Both the position numbers and the translations under genes were made by a program. Below, piece after piece: positions 25,174 to 33,579 of a stretch of DNA of 58,046 bases (position 1 is its first letter; each line of letters starts with the position of its first letter). The stretch is from NCBI GenBank assembly GCA_022822005.1, contig JAJECO010000093.1, positions 1 to 58,046 on the forward strand. The letters run 5' to 3'. Source of the DNA: Candidatus Poribacteria bacterium. GTDB lineage: Bacteria; Poribacteria; WGA-4E; PCPOR2b. The notes below the pieces were generated by a model. That model ran no database searches and was not told the origin of the DNA. It worked only from the letters and a program-made list of their open reading frames with translations.

Positions 25174-25734
25174 TTACCATCGCATTGCAGCCTCGCGGTA
25201 GAGTACAATCTGCTCCATGCTGCGGCGGATCTCAAGTTGGATCGCCTTCCGTTGTCGATTGGCATCTTTGATGATGATTGGGGCGCGGAGTATATTGGTC
25301 ATGGTTACTGCACCTGACTCAAAGAAGATCCACATCTGCTGCTCGGTGTAGGGGTTGACGATGTACTCCTGCCCCGGCTCGAACGGATCATACTTCGGGT
25401 ATTCCAGTCCTATTGTTTTGTCGTAGCCATCTAACACCAATTCCTCCGGGGGGATCTTGGGCGAGTAGCCGCTAAGTTTGCATCGCTGAATTCGGATTGG
25501 GCTACCAGATTTGTTGATGAGCCGCAGAGAAACAATGATTGCGATACGATGATTGTCATCACGGTTAATGAACCAGGTATCATCTGTAATGGCTTCGATC
25601 GTGAATCCGGGAATCTGACGTTTCTGATGATAGATCGCTGCGAACGCAATGACCGCTCCGATACCGATAAGGGTCCAGAGACCGGTGGGCGTGGATAGGA
25701 ATTCGAGCAGCTGTTTGAAGATTTGTTGTACCAC
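25174..25734 (-). CDS. membrane-anchored protein of unknown function
   Basis: A 186-residue protein with one N-terminal hydrophobic segment (about 16-36, TGLWTLIGIGAVIAFAAIY), followed by a soluble beta-rich domain (TWFINRDDNHRIAIIVSLRL, about 53-72). I do not recognise it. The start codon is GTG at 25734, chosen because AAAGGAGG lies five bases before it. The start lies 19 bases past the pcm stop and the gene is last in the order glycosylase-pcm-this gene, so co-transcription is likely. The C-terminal RQRKAIQLEIRRSMEQ is helical and basic. Confidence 0.65.
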   Translation of the reverse strand: MVQQIFKQLLEFLSTPTGLWTLIGIGAVIAFAAIYHQKRQIPGFTIEAITDDTWFINRDDNHRIAIIVSLRLINKSGSPIRIQRCKLSGYSPKIPPEELVLDGYDKTIGLEYPKYDPFEPGQEYIVNPYTEQQMWIFFESGAVTMTNILRAPIIIKDANRQRKAIQLEIRRSMEQIVLYREAAMRW

Positions 25735-25752
25735 CTCGCCTCCTTTAGGCTT

Positions 25753-26424
25753 TTAGTCCGGTGCGCCGGTCATCGGAACAAAGCGGACACCGCTAATGTT
25801 TTTAGTCTCAATACCGTGTTCGGTTCTGTTAATTTGAACCAGATCTTGGTGATAGTCGCCAATTGGAAGTATCATGAGTCCGCCTTCCGCTAACTGATTA
25901 ATGAGTCGATTGGGCAATTTTTTTGGCGCGGCGGTCACGATTATCCGGTCGTAGGGGGCGTATTTCCGCCAACCGTAATAGCCGTTCCCGTATCTTTGAT
26001 AGATATTTTGGTAGCCGAACTTTTCGAACCGTCTCGATGCGCTCTGCGCAAGTTCGGGCAGAATCTCGACGGTATAGACTTGGTCAACCATCTCCGCTAT
26101 GACAGCGGTCTGATACCCACAGCCGGTGCCGATCTCCAACACTTTGGACGATGTCTCCAATTCCAGTAACTCGGTCATCAATCCAACGATGTAAGGTTGA
26201 GAGATTGTCTGTCCACACCGGATTGGCATGGCATTGTCTTCGTAAGCGTTCTCTACACTATCCGGCTCAACAAATAGATGCCGGGGGACTTTCCGCATCA
26301 CGTCCAACACCTTTTTATCTTTAATCCCACGATTTCGGATCTGTTCCTCCACCATTTTTTCGCGCAGATCGGCATAGTGATTATCCATCGGCTTGCTTTG
26401 CGGACTTCTACGGAAGAAACGCAT
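25753..26424 (-). CDS. pcm: protein-L-isoaspartate O-methyltransferase
   Basis: A 223-residue repair methyltransferase that methylates isoaspartyl residues in aged proteins using AdoMet. Hallmarks are MVEEQIRNRGI (about 25), the VPRHLFVEP signature (about 45), CGQTISQPYIVGLMTELL (about 69-86, with the conserved Ser-Gln-Pro) and the AdoMet motif VLEIGTGCGYQTAVIA (about 95-110). APYDRIIVTAAPKKLP follows at about 155. The usual length is 205-220. An alternative ATG at 26388 would delete a basic 12-residue leader. It starts 46 bases after the glycosylase stop, so it is in the same operon. Confidence 0.95.
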   Translation of the reverse strand: MRFFRRSPQSKPMDNHYADLREKMVEEQIRNRGIKDKKVLDVMRKVPRHLFVEPDSVENAYEDNAMPIRCGQTISQPYIVGLMTELLELETSSKVLEIGTGCGYQTAVIAEMVDQVYTVEILPELAQSASRRFEKFGYQNIYQRYGNGYYGWRKYAPYDRIIVTAAPKKLPNRLINQLAEGGLMILPIGDYHQDLVQINRTEHGIETKNISGVRFVPMTGAPD

Positions 26425-26469
26425 TATGAATTGCCTGACCCTTTCAGGATGTTAACAGGAACGCACATC

Positions 26470-27138
26470 CTATTGGTGGATACGGGAACCATTTCCGGTT
26501 GGGCATTGGCTCTGCAACATGCACTTATCACATTGAGGTGTTTTCTGACATATCCTGGCACCGTGACGCACTATCAGGGCGTGGTATTGATTGAACAGAT
26601 GGCTGTCGTGTGGGAGGTTGTCCATGAAAATCTCCCGCAGTTTGCCGTAATGAAATTTGCCGCTGAACAGACCGATCCGTTCCAATAACCGGTAGGTGTA
26701 AGTATCAACGACAAAGCTCGGTTTTTGGGCGGCGTAAAGCAGGATTGTGTCAGCGGTCTCCTCGCCGACACCGTAGATGGAGAGCAGCTCTTCCCTAAGT
26801 GTCGGCAGCTCCCCCGCAAATAGTGAATCCAACTGATTATTGTGGTGCGCTTGTAGATGTGTGAGAAATGCGCGGACCTTTTTGGCTTTGGCTCGGTAGT
26901 AGCCCGATGGGAGGATGAGCGTTTCCAGTTCGTCTTGGGAAAGTTTGCTCATCTCCTCCGGATCCAGTACGTTTGCAGCTTTGAGGTTACCAATTGCCTT
27001 GGCGGCATTCCGCCACGCGGTCGCTTGTCCCAAGATTGCACCGATAATGATCTCGAACGGTGTTTCGGCGGGCCACCAGTGTAGGTCACCGTATTCGGCA
27101 TTGAGGTCATCGTACAGTTTAAGGATTTTCTTACGCAT
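26470..27138 (-). CDS. HhH-GPD DNA glycosylase with 4Fe-4S cluster, MagIII-like
   Basis: A 222-residue base-excision repair enzyme of the endonuclease III superfamily. The helix-hairpin-helix is LLSIYGVGEETADTILLYA (about 118-136), the catalytic Asp is Asp145 (FVVDTYTYR), and four cysteines (197, 203, 206, 212) form the iron-sulfur motif with spacing 5-2-5 instead of the usual 6-2-5. The Lys used by endonuclease III for lyase activity (GVGRKTA) is Glu127 here (GVGEETA). A glycosylase without lyase activity, similar to 3-methyladenine glycosylase III, is therefore favoured. ILGQATAWRNAAKAI near 35-49 matches that group. It heads the glycosylase-pcm-membrane protein unit. Confidence 0.88.
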   Translation of the reverse strand: MRKKILKLYDDLNAEYGDLHWWPAETPFEIIIGAILGQATAWRNAAKAIGNLKAANVLDPEEMSKLSQDELETLILPSGYYRAKAKKVRAFLTHLQAHHNNQLDSLFAGELPTLREELLSIYGVGEETADTILLYAAQKPSFVVDTYTYRLLERIGLFSGKFHYGKLREIFMDNLPHDSHLFNQYHALIVRHGARICQKTPQCDKCMLQSQCPTGNGSRIHQ

Positions 27139-27215
27139 TATATCTTCCTATCATAATCCAGAACCATTGATGATATCACAACCTAATCTGTTAACATAGA
27201 ACAGCAGGAAGATGA

Positions 27216-27470
27216 TTAATGAATCAGTTTATCATATTCAGCGTGTGTTCCAATCCAGAACCAAACTAGGTCTTCCTCGCCTTCCACAGCGACAGCCCGA
27301 TATTTGATTCCTACCCTTACAGACCAATACCTTTCAACTCTCTTCAAATGTAAGGATGGATGTCTCGGATTTCGCTTCAGCAATTTGAAATTGTCATCTG
27401 CCAAGTTTTGAATATTTCGCGGAAGCTTTCGATAACATTCCCAAAATGAAGGAGTTGTGAAGTGATTCAT
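27216..27470 (-). CDS. RelE/ParE-type toxin
   Basis: An 84-residue toxin of the RelE/ParE superfamily. The fold pattern is helix-helix-strands: PSFWECYRKLPRNIQNLAD (about 7-25), the HPSLHLKRV loop (about 37-45), YWSVRVGIKYRAVAV (about 48-62) and a final strand WFWIGTHAEYDKLI. Members usually cut mRNA on the ribosome or inhibit gyrase; which one cannot be told. ATG 27470 overlaps the antitoxin stop as ATGA, which fits translational coupling; ATG 27482 is also possible. It is the second gene of the pair. The single-copy pair lies between the glycosylase unit and ureG. Confidence 0.85.
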   Translation of the reverse strand: MNHFTTPSFWECYRKLPRNIQNLADDNFKLLKRNPRHPSLHLKRVERYWSVRVGIKYRAVAVEGEEDLVWFWIGTHAEYDKLIH

Positions 27471-27667
27471 AGCTGCTTGCATTTCCCAGCCTGAAAATCT
27501 GCGATTGCTTGATTAGCTAACTGATCTAATTTTCCAGATTTTGCATCTTCTTCAAACTGTCGATCCCATACTTCGGCATCGAATTTATCAAACCATTCCC
27601 TGAAACGGGCAAGTTCTTCCGCTGAAAGTTGGGAAACGACTGACTGAAGTTCTTGTACGGCTCGCAT
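27467..27667 (-). CDS. antitoxin partner of the RelE/ParE-type toxin
   Basis: A 66-residue acidic protein. The first half VVSQLSAEELARFREWFDKF (about residues 10-29) resembles the conserved N-terminus of small antitoxins paired with this toxin type. The rest, AEVWDRQFEEDAKSGKLDQL, is the likely toxin-binding helix. No classical DNA-binding domain is seen. Start ATG 27667 has AAGGGAG upstream. It overlaps the toxin gene by 4 bases and is transcribed first, as usual for such pairs. Confidence 0.82.
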   Translation of the reverse strand: MRAVQELQSVVSQLSAEELARFREWFDKFDAEVWDRQFEEDAKSGKLDQLANQAIADFQAGKCKQL

Positions 27668-27829
27668 GATTAAACTCCCTTATGGTATTTGCACTAGACC
27701 TTCTGGCTCCCCTTCTTAAGAGAGAACCTTGTAAACCTTATCTCAAAGTTAATACTTAATCCTCGTAGGATAAATTGATTCGGACTTGCTATAACCCTTT
27801 CATCGAACTTTAGTGTGTAGCGATACGGT

Positions 27830-28450
27830 TTAATTTGCTCCATTTGTCTCTTCAAAGAGCAATTCCCGTTGTATCCAAGCGATTACATCTTCCAACCCTT
27901 CCGATTTTCGCAGGTTTGTGAAGACAGCGGGTTTTTCACCGCGCATCCGTTTGGTGTCGCGTTCCATAACGGAGAGATCAGCACCGACATATTCTGCCAG
28001 ATCTATCTTGTTGATAATTAGGAGATCGGAGCGGGTGATTCCCGGACCGCCTTTTCGGGGGATCTTATCCCCGCCGGCAACATCAATCACATAAATGGCG
28101 GCATCGACCAACTCAGGACTGAAGAACGCGGCGAGGTTATCCCCACCGCTCTCAAGGAATAAAATATCAAGATCGGGAAATTCCGATGTTATCTGTTCGA
28201 CCGCCTCAAGGTTAGCGGAGATGTCCTCGCGGATGGCGGTATGTGGGCAGCCGCCGGTCTCGACACCGAGAATTCGTTCTTGTGGCAGTGCTTCAAGGCG
28301 CGTGAGAATCTCGGCATCTTCGCGTGTGAAGATGTCGTTAGTGATCGCGGCCAATTCGTAGGTGTCCCGCATGCTTTTGCATAACTTTTCGATCAGTGCG
28401 GTCTTGCCAGATCCGACGGGACCGCCGATTCCGATTTTTAACGGTTTCAT
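27830..28450 (-). CDS. ureG: urease accessory GTPase UreG
   Basis: A 206-residue SIMIBI-class GTPase that powers nickel insertion into urease. The P-loop is GGPVGSGKT (9-17). The nickel-binding Cys-Pro-His lies in [17 protein letters not shown] (62-78, CPH 68-70). [15 protein letters not shown] is switch-like (about 100-115), and [20 protein letters not shown] carries the base-recognition NKxD (about 143-146). ATG 28450 matches the usual start; the frame extends to 28492 without family support. It is separated from ureF by about 400 bases of repeats. Confidence 0.95.
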   Translation of the reverse strand: MKPLKIGIGGPVGSGKTALIEKLCKSMRDTYELAAITNDIFTREDAEILTRLEALPQERILGVETGGCPHTAIREDISANLEAVEQITSEFPDLDILFLESGGDNLAAFFSPELVDAAIYVIDVAGGDKIPRKGGPGITRSDLLIINKIDLAEYVGADLSVMERDTKRMRGEKPAVFTNLRKSEGLEDVIAWIQRELLFEETNGAN

Positions 28451-28492
28451 AGAGATTTTGCTTCTCAGGTTTGTGGTTGATTTTGGAGTCAC

Positions 28493-28854
28493 TTGGATAC
28501 TTTCAACTCGAAGGCAACCCCCTAAATCCCCCTTGTCAGGGGGACTTGATACATAACCCCTGAAACCCCTTTGTCAGGGACTTCAGAAATTTCCCTAGGG
28601 TCGGAGTTATTGGTGAATGTCCATTTTGAAGTTATTTAGATACTTCTAATCCACAACCAACCCCTCCGACTGCGCCGAGAGTCTACGACCTAAATCCCGC
28701 CCCCGATAAATCCCCGATGAATCCCCGATGAATCGGGACAGGCGGGATGTACCACTTGTCAGGGGGACAGGCCCCGACTCGACAGCGGGCAACCACAAAG
28801 GTTGCCCCAACAAGAATCCAGTCAACCCCCTAAATCCCCCTTGTCAGGGGGACT
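28493..28854. repeat. repeat cluster between ureF and ureG
   Basis: Two plain C/G-rich palindromes lie at 28514-28547 and 28824-28857. A degenerate copy lies at about 28553-28585, and an elaborate copy at about 28660-28771 has CCGATAAATCC/GATGAATCGGG units inserted plus an extra insert in its left arm. A GGGCAACC/GGTTGCCC hairpin with a CAACA tail lies at about 28788-28812. ureF and ureG are normally adjacent or overlapping, so this repeat block probably came in later. Confidence 0.7.
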
Positions 28855-29559
28855 TCAAGAGATAAATAGTCTTGAGTATAGCCTTTCGTGCTGCATACTG
28901 CGAATGTCAAGCCCGGGGGTAAAGTTGCTTAGATCGTCTATAGTTGCTCCTTCAGCGAATCGGGCGGTGTCGATGAGATCGGGACGAATATTTTGGATAA
29001 TTCCTTGTCCGTCCGTCGGCTTCAGTGGAATCAACCGCACCGCAGCGGAGACCTGCCCAACGACGTGGGCGTGCAGATAACCGAGTACCGAGGAGAACAG
29101 GTCAATCTTTGCGGTGGACGCAACCAAGCCGTAAGTAATTGCGTGGTGTCCTGCACATCTACCGGATTGGATTTGTTCGGCATATTCGTTTAGGAGCTCG
29201 TTTCGCTCAAGGATCGCGGTGTTCCGAAGAAACTGCTTACCAATTTTGATGCTGGCCTCCCGTGATTCACGCGCAACTTTCATCGCAGTGAGGCGTGCAT
29301 CAAGATCGACCATTTGTTGAATTTCGGTCGCCTTGTAGGTCAGTCCGATAGCAACCGCATCGCCATTTCGGAGGCCGTGATGGAGGGTTGACCGGAGAAA
29401 CCTCTCAAATGTCTCAGCGTCGTTGACAAGCTCACGCTGCACGTAGGTTTCCAGACCGAAGGAGTGAGCAAACGCACCCGTGGGAAAAAAACTGTTGGTG
29501 AGCTGCAGGAGCGTCAATAGGGATTTACCCTCTGGGGCGGTATCAGTGGACATGGGCAT
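28855..29559 (-). CDS. ureF: urease accessory protein UreF
   Basis: A 234-residue helical chaperone that bridges UreG and UreD/H on apo-urease. The N-terminal signature LLQLTNSFFPTGAFAHSFGLE (about 15-35) and ELLNEYAEQIQSGRCAGHHAI (about 125-145) are typical. YLHAHVVGQVSAAVRLIPL (about 160-178) and the C-terminal MQHERLYSRLF (about 222-232) also fit. ATG 29559 (MPMSTD) is used; ATG 29553 is an alternative. The longer frame to 29604 overlaps the 3' part of ureE. The start overlaps the 3' end of ureE, so the two are coupled. Confidence 0.93.
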   Translation of the reverse strand: MPMSTDTAPEGKSLLTLLQLTNSFFPTGAFAHSFGLETYVQRELVNDAETFERFLRSTLHHGLRNGDAVAIGLTYKATEIQQMVDLDARLTAMKVARESREASIKIGKQFLRNTAILERNELLNEYAEQIQSGRCAGHHAITYGLVASTAKIDLFSSVLGYLHAHVVGQVSAAVRLIPLKPTDGQGIIQNIRPDLIDTARFAEGATIDDLSNFTPGLDIRSMQHERLYSRLFIS

Positions 29560-29992
29560 GGGGCTGTGATTGTTGGGGGACACCTGTAAATATCCGTTCC
29601 TCAACGGTATAGGTGAATCCGAGTCGGGTTAATTGTCTTTCGAGGACCGGTTCGTAAGGAACAAGAATCGCGCCATCATCAAGTCCGATGGGACGATGCA
29701 GGTTTCCGATCTGATAGCAGGCGAGACCAAAGACCTCGCGTTTCTCAAGGTGAAGGACAAACACCTTCTCAGGTTTTCCTTCGACAACGATTTCAACGTC
29801 CACATCCCAATACAGAACGTCACCGGGCGATAAGCGGGTGCCGGTCGGGAGGGCAAGTCCAATCTCTCGTCCGCTTTCCGTTCTGAGTCGCTGCCGGCAT
29901 TTTTGGCGAGCCTCCCAATCGAGTCTTACTATATCGCGTTCGGAAGGGGACAACCCTTTTTGTGTTGTGACGATTTCTTCGACGACTATCAT
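29543..29992 (-). CDS. ureE: urease accessory nickel-binding protein UreE
   Basis: A 149-residue metallochaperone that delivers nickel to the UreG complex. The N-terminal domain is beta-rich. The C-terminal metal-binding domain has CYQIGNLHRPIGLDDGAILV (about 92-111), with the conserved GNxH nickel-binding His, and PVLERQLTRLGFTYTV. The tail ends HAHVH (145-149), a short histidine cluster as found in many UreE proteins. The start codon ATG 29992 has no obvious ribosome binding site. It is the first gene of ureE-ureF-(repeats)-ureG. The structural genes ureABC and ureD/H are not in this window. Confidence 0.92.
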   Translation of the reverse strand: MIVVEEIVTTQKGLSPSERDIVRLDWEARQKCRQRLRTESGREIGLALPTGTRLSPGDVLYWDVDVEIVVEGKPEKVFVLHLEKREVFGLACYQIGNLHRPIGLDDGAILVPYEPVLERQLTRLGFTYTVEERIFTGVPQQSQPHAHVH

Positions 29993-30050
29993 TGGTTAAG
30001 ATCTGTATGTAGGCACCCGCAATGGCTGGTACAGAAATAGTTTGTTCAAA

Positions 30051-30434
30051 TTAGAGTGGCTTTGAATGGTCGTTTACCCATTGAACAAATTCTTCACGGG
30101 ATAACGTTCCATCTGCTAAAGCTAATATTGTTCGTTCAGCCACATCAACGGTGGCGTCAAGTTCCCAATTATTGAGAACCAAAAAGGTCTCCATTGCGGC
30201 GTGGCCAACACGTTTATTGCCATCCACAAATGGGTGGTTCATGACCAGTGAAAAACAGAGCGTAGCTGCCTTTTCCTGAATTGTTTGATATAAATCTACA
30301 CCCCCAACAGTCATGTGGGGTTGAGCAACCGCAGATTCTAAAGCTCCCAAATCCCTTATTCCTGTGATTCCACCAGATTGCTCAAGCACGTATTCATGGA
30401 GTTTAATCACTTCGGCTAGCGATAGGGCGCGCAT
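30051..30434 (-). CDS. doc: Doc-type toxin (Fic family)
   Basis: A 127-residue death-on-curing toxin. The Fic motif is HPFVDGNKRVGH (67-78); the GNKR form, with Lys in place of Gly, is typical of Doc, a kinase that phosphorylates elongation factor Tu. The N-terminus SLAEVIKLHEYVLEQSGG and IRDLGALESAVAQP (about 26-39) are also characteristic. ATG 30434 overlaps the antitoxin stop codon by one base (TAATG). With its antitoxin it lies just upstream of ureE on the same strand. Active-site residues are intact. Confidence 0.93.
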   Translation of the reverse strand: MRALSLAEVIKLHEYVLEQSGGITGIRDLGALESAVAQPHMTVGGVDLYQTIQEKAATLCFSLVMNHPFVDGNKRVGHAAMETFLVLNNWELDATVDVAERTILALADGTLSREEFVQWVNDHSKPL

Positions 30435-30628
30435 TAGCTTAACCGTTTATATAATTCTTCGTTTTTTTCCAATACATAGCGAGCAGCTTGACTAAAATCT
30501 TCTGCTTGACGCAAGAGAAAATCATCAATCGCAGCGCGCACTAACTCTTGAGGCGGGATTGATAAAGATTTCGCAAGTTGCTGGAATTGTTCTGCCTGTT
30601 CATCGCTCAGGTCAACTGTCATCTGCAT
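30434..30628 (-). CDS. antitoxin partner of Doc, ribbon-helix-helix-like
   Basis: A 64-residue protein that begins MQMTVDLSDEQAEQFQQLAK, a beta strand then helix, followed by SIPPQELVRAAIDDFLLRQ (about 23-41). That layout suggests a ribbon-helix-helix DNA-binding domain. The C-terminus (about 42-64, VLEKNEELYKRLS) would bind and block Doc. The classical partner of Doc is Phd; this protein is shorter and of another type. A strong AGGAGG site precedes ATG 30628. It overlaps doc by one base. Confidence 0.8.
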   Translation of the reverse strand: MQMTVDLSDEQAEQFQQLAKSLSIPPQELVRAAIDDFLLRQAEDFSQAARYVLEKNEELYKRLS

Positions 30629-30722
30629 GATTCTGTACCTCCTAACGAAAAAGTTTAGTTTAAGCGACAGAAATCAAACCACCAGCCGCCATATTCCATG
30701 AGGTAGATATCACCGTTTCTAC

Positions 30723-31298
30723 CTACGCGGGACTATTCGTGTCGGGAATCCGGTTATTCTTGGGCATTGTGTTGTTAGACGCCCCTCCGAGTGGGAAGGA
30801 CTGCGCCCACCGCCAGTGTCCACTTGAGTTTTCATATAATTCGACAACATTGCAAACCGCATGGATTGGTCCTAACTCTTTCATTATCTCCGATAGTTCT
30901 GTCTCTGCGATAGCCGATAACTCTGCACTCCTATTCGCGACCGTCAGGTGCGGAACAATTTCGGTGAATTTCCCACCGTAAGGTGGATACTCAGGGAATT
31001 CACGCACAATCGCTTCGGTGAGCGAAATAAACGGTTCATTGGGTTCAGGTACGAGATAGAGGGATTCGGGAAATCGACCAATTTGCTCAAGTCTGAACTC
31101 AAAGGGTCGAAAACGCTGGAATGTTTCGGTGGCTCTATCAAGATCGTTATCTGTAACTGAATCGGGCGAAATAAACGGGAAAAGTACCGTGATGTGAGCG
31201 GGCACCCCAACCGCAGCAGTTGGATCGTAGCGTTCACGTAGGTCTTTTACCCAAGGTTCCGCTTCTGGAACAGTGACACCGAGTGCTGATTGTGGCAT
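30723..31298 (-). CDS. 2H phosphoesterase / 2'-5' RNA ligase-like
   Basis: A 191-residue member of the 2H superfamily. The two catalytic HxT motifs are HITVLFPF (His35 region) and HLTVAN (His116 region). GVPAHITVLFPFI and PPYGGKFTEIVPHLTVANR show the internal duplication of the fold. Members act on 2',3'-cyclic phosphates or ligate tRNA halves in vitro; the true substrate is unknown. The C-terminal 20 residues are polar and unstructured. It begins 9 bases after the DUF5069 gene stop, forming a two-gene unit. Confidence 0.85.
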   Translation of the reverse strand: MPQSALGVTVPEAEPWVKDLRERYDPTAAVGVPAHITVLFPFISPDSVTDNDLDRATETFQRFRPFEFRLEQIGRFPESLYLVPEPNEPFISLTEAIVREFPEYPPYGGKFTEIVPHLTVANRSAELSAIAETELSEIMKELGPIHAVCNVVELYENSSGHWRWAQSFPLGGASNNTMPKNNRIPDTNSPA

Positions 31299-31307
31299 AG
31301 TAGAATA

Positions 31308-31745
31308 CTACCCTTTTTTGGGGTTGGGAAATCTTCCCTCGTCCCAGTCGATGACATCGTAGAACGTCTGAACATCGGGATCGTCGCAGCCGGCGTAGAT
31401 GGTGTTCAAAGCCTCTTCAAACATCAAACGAGAACGCTCTCCATTAGATCCGAGAGAGGCGGCGAACTCGTTCCACTGAGTTATGGTCTCTGGCGTCACG
31501 CCCTCCAAGTTTAAAAACCATTCCTCAAGGTCTGTATCGGTCGAATGCTCCCCCACAGTGTCGGCGAGTTCGTCCATATCTATGTCAAAGAAATAGAGGA
31601 ACAGTCCATCCGTTGCACTGGGATTGCACAGATATTCCTGATACTCTTCGCCCAGAGTGCCTTCTTGGTCACGCCGAATTTTGTCAACAAGTCTTGCCAG
31701 CCATGTGCAGCCGGCAAGTTGGTCATAGGGACTGCGGATATTCAC
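31308..31745 (-). CDS. DUF5069 domain protein
   Basis: A 145-residue protein beginning MNIRSPYDQLAGCTWLARLVDK then IR, which matches DUF5069 (SPxDxLGGxxxLxRxIDKIR). Family members are uncharacterised bacterial proteins. The middle is acidic (FDIDMDELADTVGE), and a TITQWNEFAASLGS segment (about 90-103) follows. It is immediately upstream of the 2H gene and co-transcribed. No catalytic motif is seen. Confidence 0.8.
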   Translation of the reverse strand: MNIRSPYDQLAGCTWLARLVDKIRRDQEGTLGEEYQEYLCNPSATDGLFLYFFDIDMDELADTVGEHSTDTDLEEWFLNLEGVTPETITQWNEFAASLGSNGERSRLMFEEALNTIYAGCDDPDVQTFYDVIDWDEGRFPNPKKG

Positions 31746-31933
31746 TGGTTTCCTCCATTTCCTACGAAGCGCGTTCAGCCCTTCAATGAATCAGGCAAGC
31801 ACGACAGGTGTTTATTGACAACTCAAGCGACCCGCTCTTTCAGTTCACTTGGATGATCAGACCAATAGCACATATCGCCCCGCTGGGGCTAAATGAACCA
31901 ACGAACCTGTTCCCATGCCGTTCTGATCTTATG

Positions 31934-32752
31934 CTAGTCCGGCACGGCAAATCGATCGGGCGAAAGGTATAGGCGTGTGGCTTTGTGAAATCGGATTCCT
32001 TCAAATGCGTCCCGTCTGTGAAGGAAGTGTGCGTTATCGTAAATGAGCATATCTCCCATGCGCCAATTGTGCTGGTAGATGTGTTCAGATCGAAATTGAT
32101 GCGAGAGTAACTTATCTTTCAGGGCACGACCTTCTGAATCGTCCAGCCCCTCGAAACCGCGTGCGGCGGGACCGACGTAGAGGGTTTTGGCCCCGCTCTC
32201 CGGATTTACGAGGACAGCGGGATGGGTGACCTCAATATCTGGTACGCCGTGCGATTTACCCGGACTGTATCGGACCTTCATGTTTTCGAGGCGGTCTTTG
32301 AGTTCAGTCGGTAGGGACTCGTATCCCAGCCGAGTGTTAGCGAAACTTGTGCCCCCACCGGACTCCGGAGCAATCACGCAGAACAGGGTGGACAGGGTCG
32401 CTGGATTTTTCCGATACGCCTGATCGGAGTGCCACCCGCCATCCGTTTTCTCGACAAAATTTCCTTTGATGAGCCTTCCGTCGAGGCTATTGATGTTGGC
32501 AAGGTAGACAATCGACTTGAAACCGGGACTGTGGTTATCTTTGGCCGCGGGCGGCTCTTCGACTGGGCCGAGTGCCACGCTTAGTCGGTAGATGTCTTCA
32601 TCGTGCAGGGACTGTCGGCGAAAAAGCAGGATCGCGTGTTTGTGGACGGCGGATAAAACCGCTTCCGCCATGTCTTCGTCAATCTGCGTCAGGTCTGCAT
32701 CAAGGATTTCGGCACCGAAGCTCTTTGATAGGGGTCTCGTTTGAAAGTTCAT
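31934..32752 (-). CDS. TauD/TfdA family 2-oxoglutarate dioxygenase
   Basis: A 272-residue Fe(II)/2-oxoglutarate dioxygenase. The facial triad is His108 and Asp110 in GGWHSDQAYRKNP, and His245 in YDNAHFLHRRDAF. Arg260 (HKATRLYLSP) is the 2-oxoglutarate contact. HPAVLVNPESGAKTLYVGP (about 177-195) is typical of TauD/TdfA. Known family substrates include taurine, alkyl sulfates and herbicidal phenoxyacetates; none can be chosen here. It lies just downstream of a rhodanese gene (29 bases), which hints at sulfur metabolism, although this is only context. Confidence 0.92.
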   Translation of the reverse strand: MNFQTRPLSKSFGAEILDADLTQIDEDMAEAVLSAVHKHAILLFRRQSLHDEDIYRLSVALGPVEEPPAAKDNHSPGFKSIVYLANINSLDGRLIKGNFVEKTDGGWHSDQAYRKNPATLSTLFCVIAPESGGGTSFANTRLGYESLPTELKDRLENMKVRYSPGKSHGVPDIEVTHPAVLVNPESGAKTLYVGPAARGFEGLDDSEGRALKDKLLSHQFRSEHIYQHNWRMGDMLIYDNAHFLHRRDAFEGIRFHKATRLYLSPDRFAVPD

Positions 32753-32781
32753 AGGGATTTACTGCTGCTCACTGAACCCCC

Positions 32782-33138
32782 TTAACCGGTTTCGGTAGGG
32801 TAGCCATCGCGCTTCCACCAGTCCAAGCCCCCCATAAGTTCCTTCACACGAAATCCTAATCGTGTCATATTAAGCGCGCCTTTTGTTGACGCATTGCAGC
32901 CGATGCCGTCGCAGTATGTAACGTAGAGTGCCTCTCTGTCCAGATCTGCCGTTGAATCTTCGTTCATGGTTCGATGTGGGAAGCTGAGTGCGCCCGGAAT
33001 ATGTCCTTCCTCGAACGCTTCTGCGGATCGCGCATCGATTACGACAACGTTCTCTCCGTTCTGGATCGCTTCGTTGAGATCCCACGAGTCTGTTTCGTAT
33101 TTTAATTTATCTTCGTAGTGTTGGATATGGTCCTGCAT
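32782..33138 (-). CDS. rhodanese-domain protein
   Basis: A 118-residue single rhodanese domain, a sulfur-carrier or sulfurtransferase module. The N-terminus WDLNEAIQNGENVVVIDARS and FEEGHIPGALSFPHR (about 41-55) are typical. The active loop is YCDGIGCNASTKGA, with Cys76 the likely persulfide site and Cys81 an extra cysteine in the loop. ATG 33138 is chosen; an upstream TTG at 33162 lacks a binding site. It precedes the TauD-like gene by 29 bases. A promoter-like site lies about 130 bases upstream. Confidence 0.85.
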   Translation of the reverse strand: MQDHIQHYEDKLKYETDSWDLNEAIQNGENVVVIDARSAEAFEEGHIPGALSFPHRTMNEDSTADLDREALYVTYCDGIGCNASTKGALNMTRLGFRVKELMGGLDWWKRDGYPTETG

Positions 33139-33579
33139 TGTTTTCTTTCGACGTCTAACCAAGGAGAAGTAGTTCAGTTTGCCGCGTTGCGTTCGTGACT
33201 TGCCTCCCCGGTATTCCTTTCATCTGTATTTCCGGAATCAGGTTAAATTCCCGATTCGGAGAATTATTGATAATTATAGTATCACGGTGGGAGTTGCGTC
33301 AAGTTATACTTCCGTATTTGGGGAGTTTGTTTTACAAAATATCCGAGGGATCAATTTGGGAGAATCGACCTACAGAAGTCCGGCATTGTTTCCCATGTGC
33401 CCCGACATCTGGGGCGAGGGAACCTCGTCCGTACGAAGAGCTGTGGGTCTGTCCCCGTGCAGGGTTAACCCCCTAAATCCCCCTTGTCAGGGGGACTTGA
33501 TACGCAACCCCCTAAATCCCTCTTGTCAGGGGGGACTTGGATACGCAAGAACTATCCCTATAAGAGGATAGGAGGGCAG
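33139..33579. other. gene-free stretch with promoter and palindromes
   Basis: The stretch has a promoter-like pair (33273-33302), an AT-rich stretch, a hairpin fragment with a CTACA tail (about 33355), and two C/G-rich palindromes (about 33466-33500 and 33506-33541). No gene is supported. Confidence 0.6.
33273..33302 (-). promoter_or_regulatory. sigma-70-like promoter for rhodanese-TauD genes
   Basis: On the minus strand, TTGACG (complement of 33297-33302) and TATAAT (complement of 33273-33278) are 18 bases apart. The transcript would start near 33266, about 128 bases before the rhodanese ATG at 33138. Confidence 0.65.

Noticed and set aside
24946-25317. Plus-strand open frame of 123 codons
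   Set aside because: Its N-terminal half is only the translation of the C/G-rich palindrome ([11 protein letters not shown]-type text seen in several gaps) and the rest overlaps the membrane-anchored gene in antisense.
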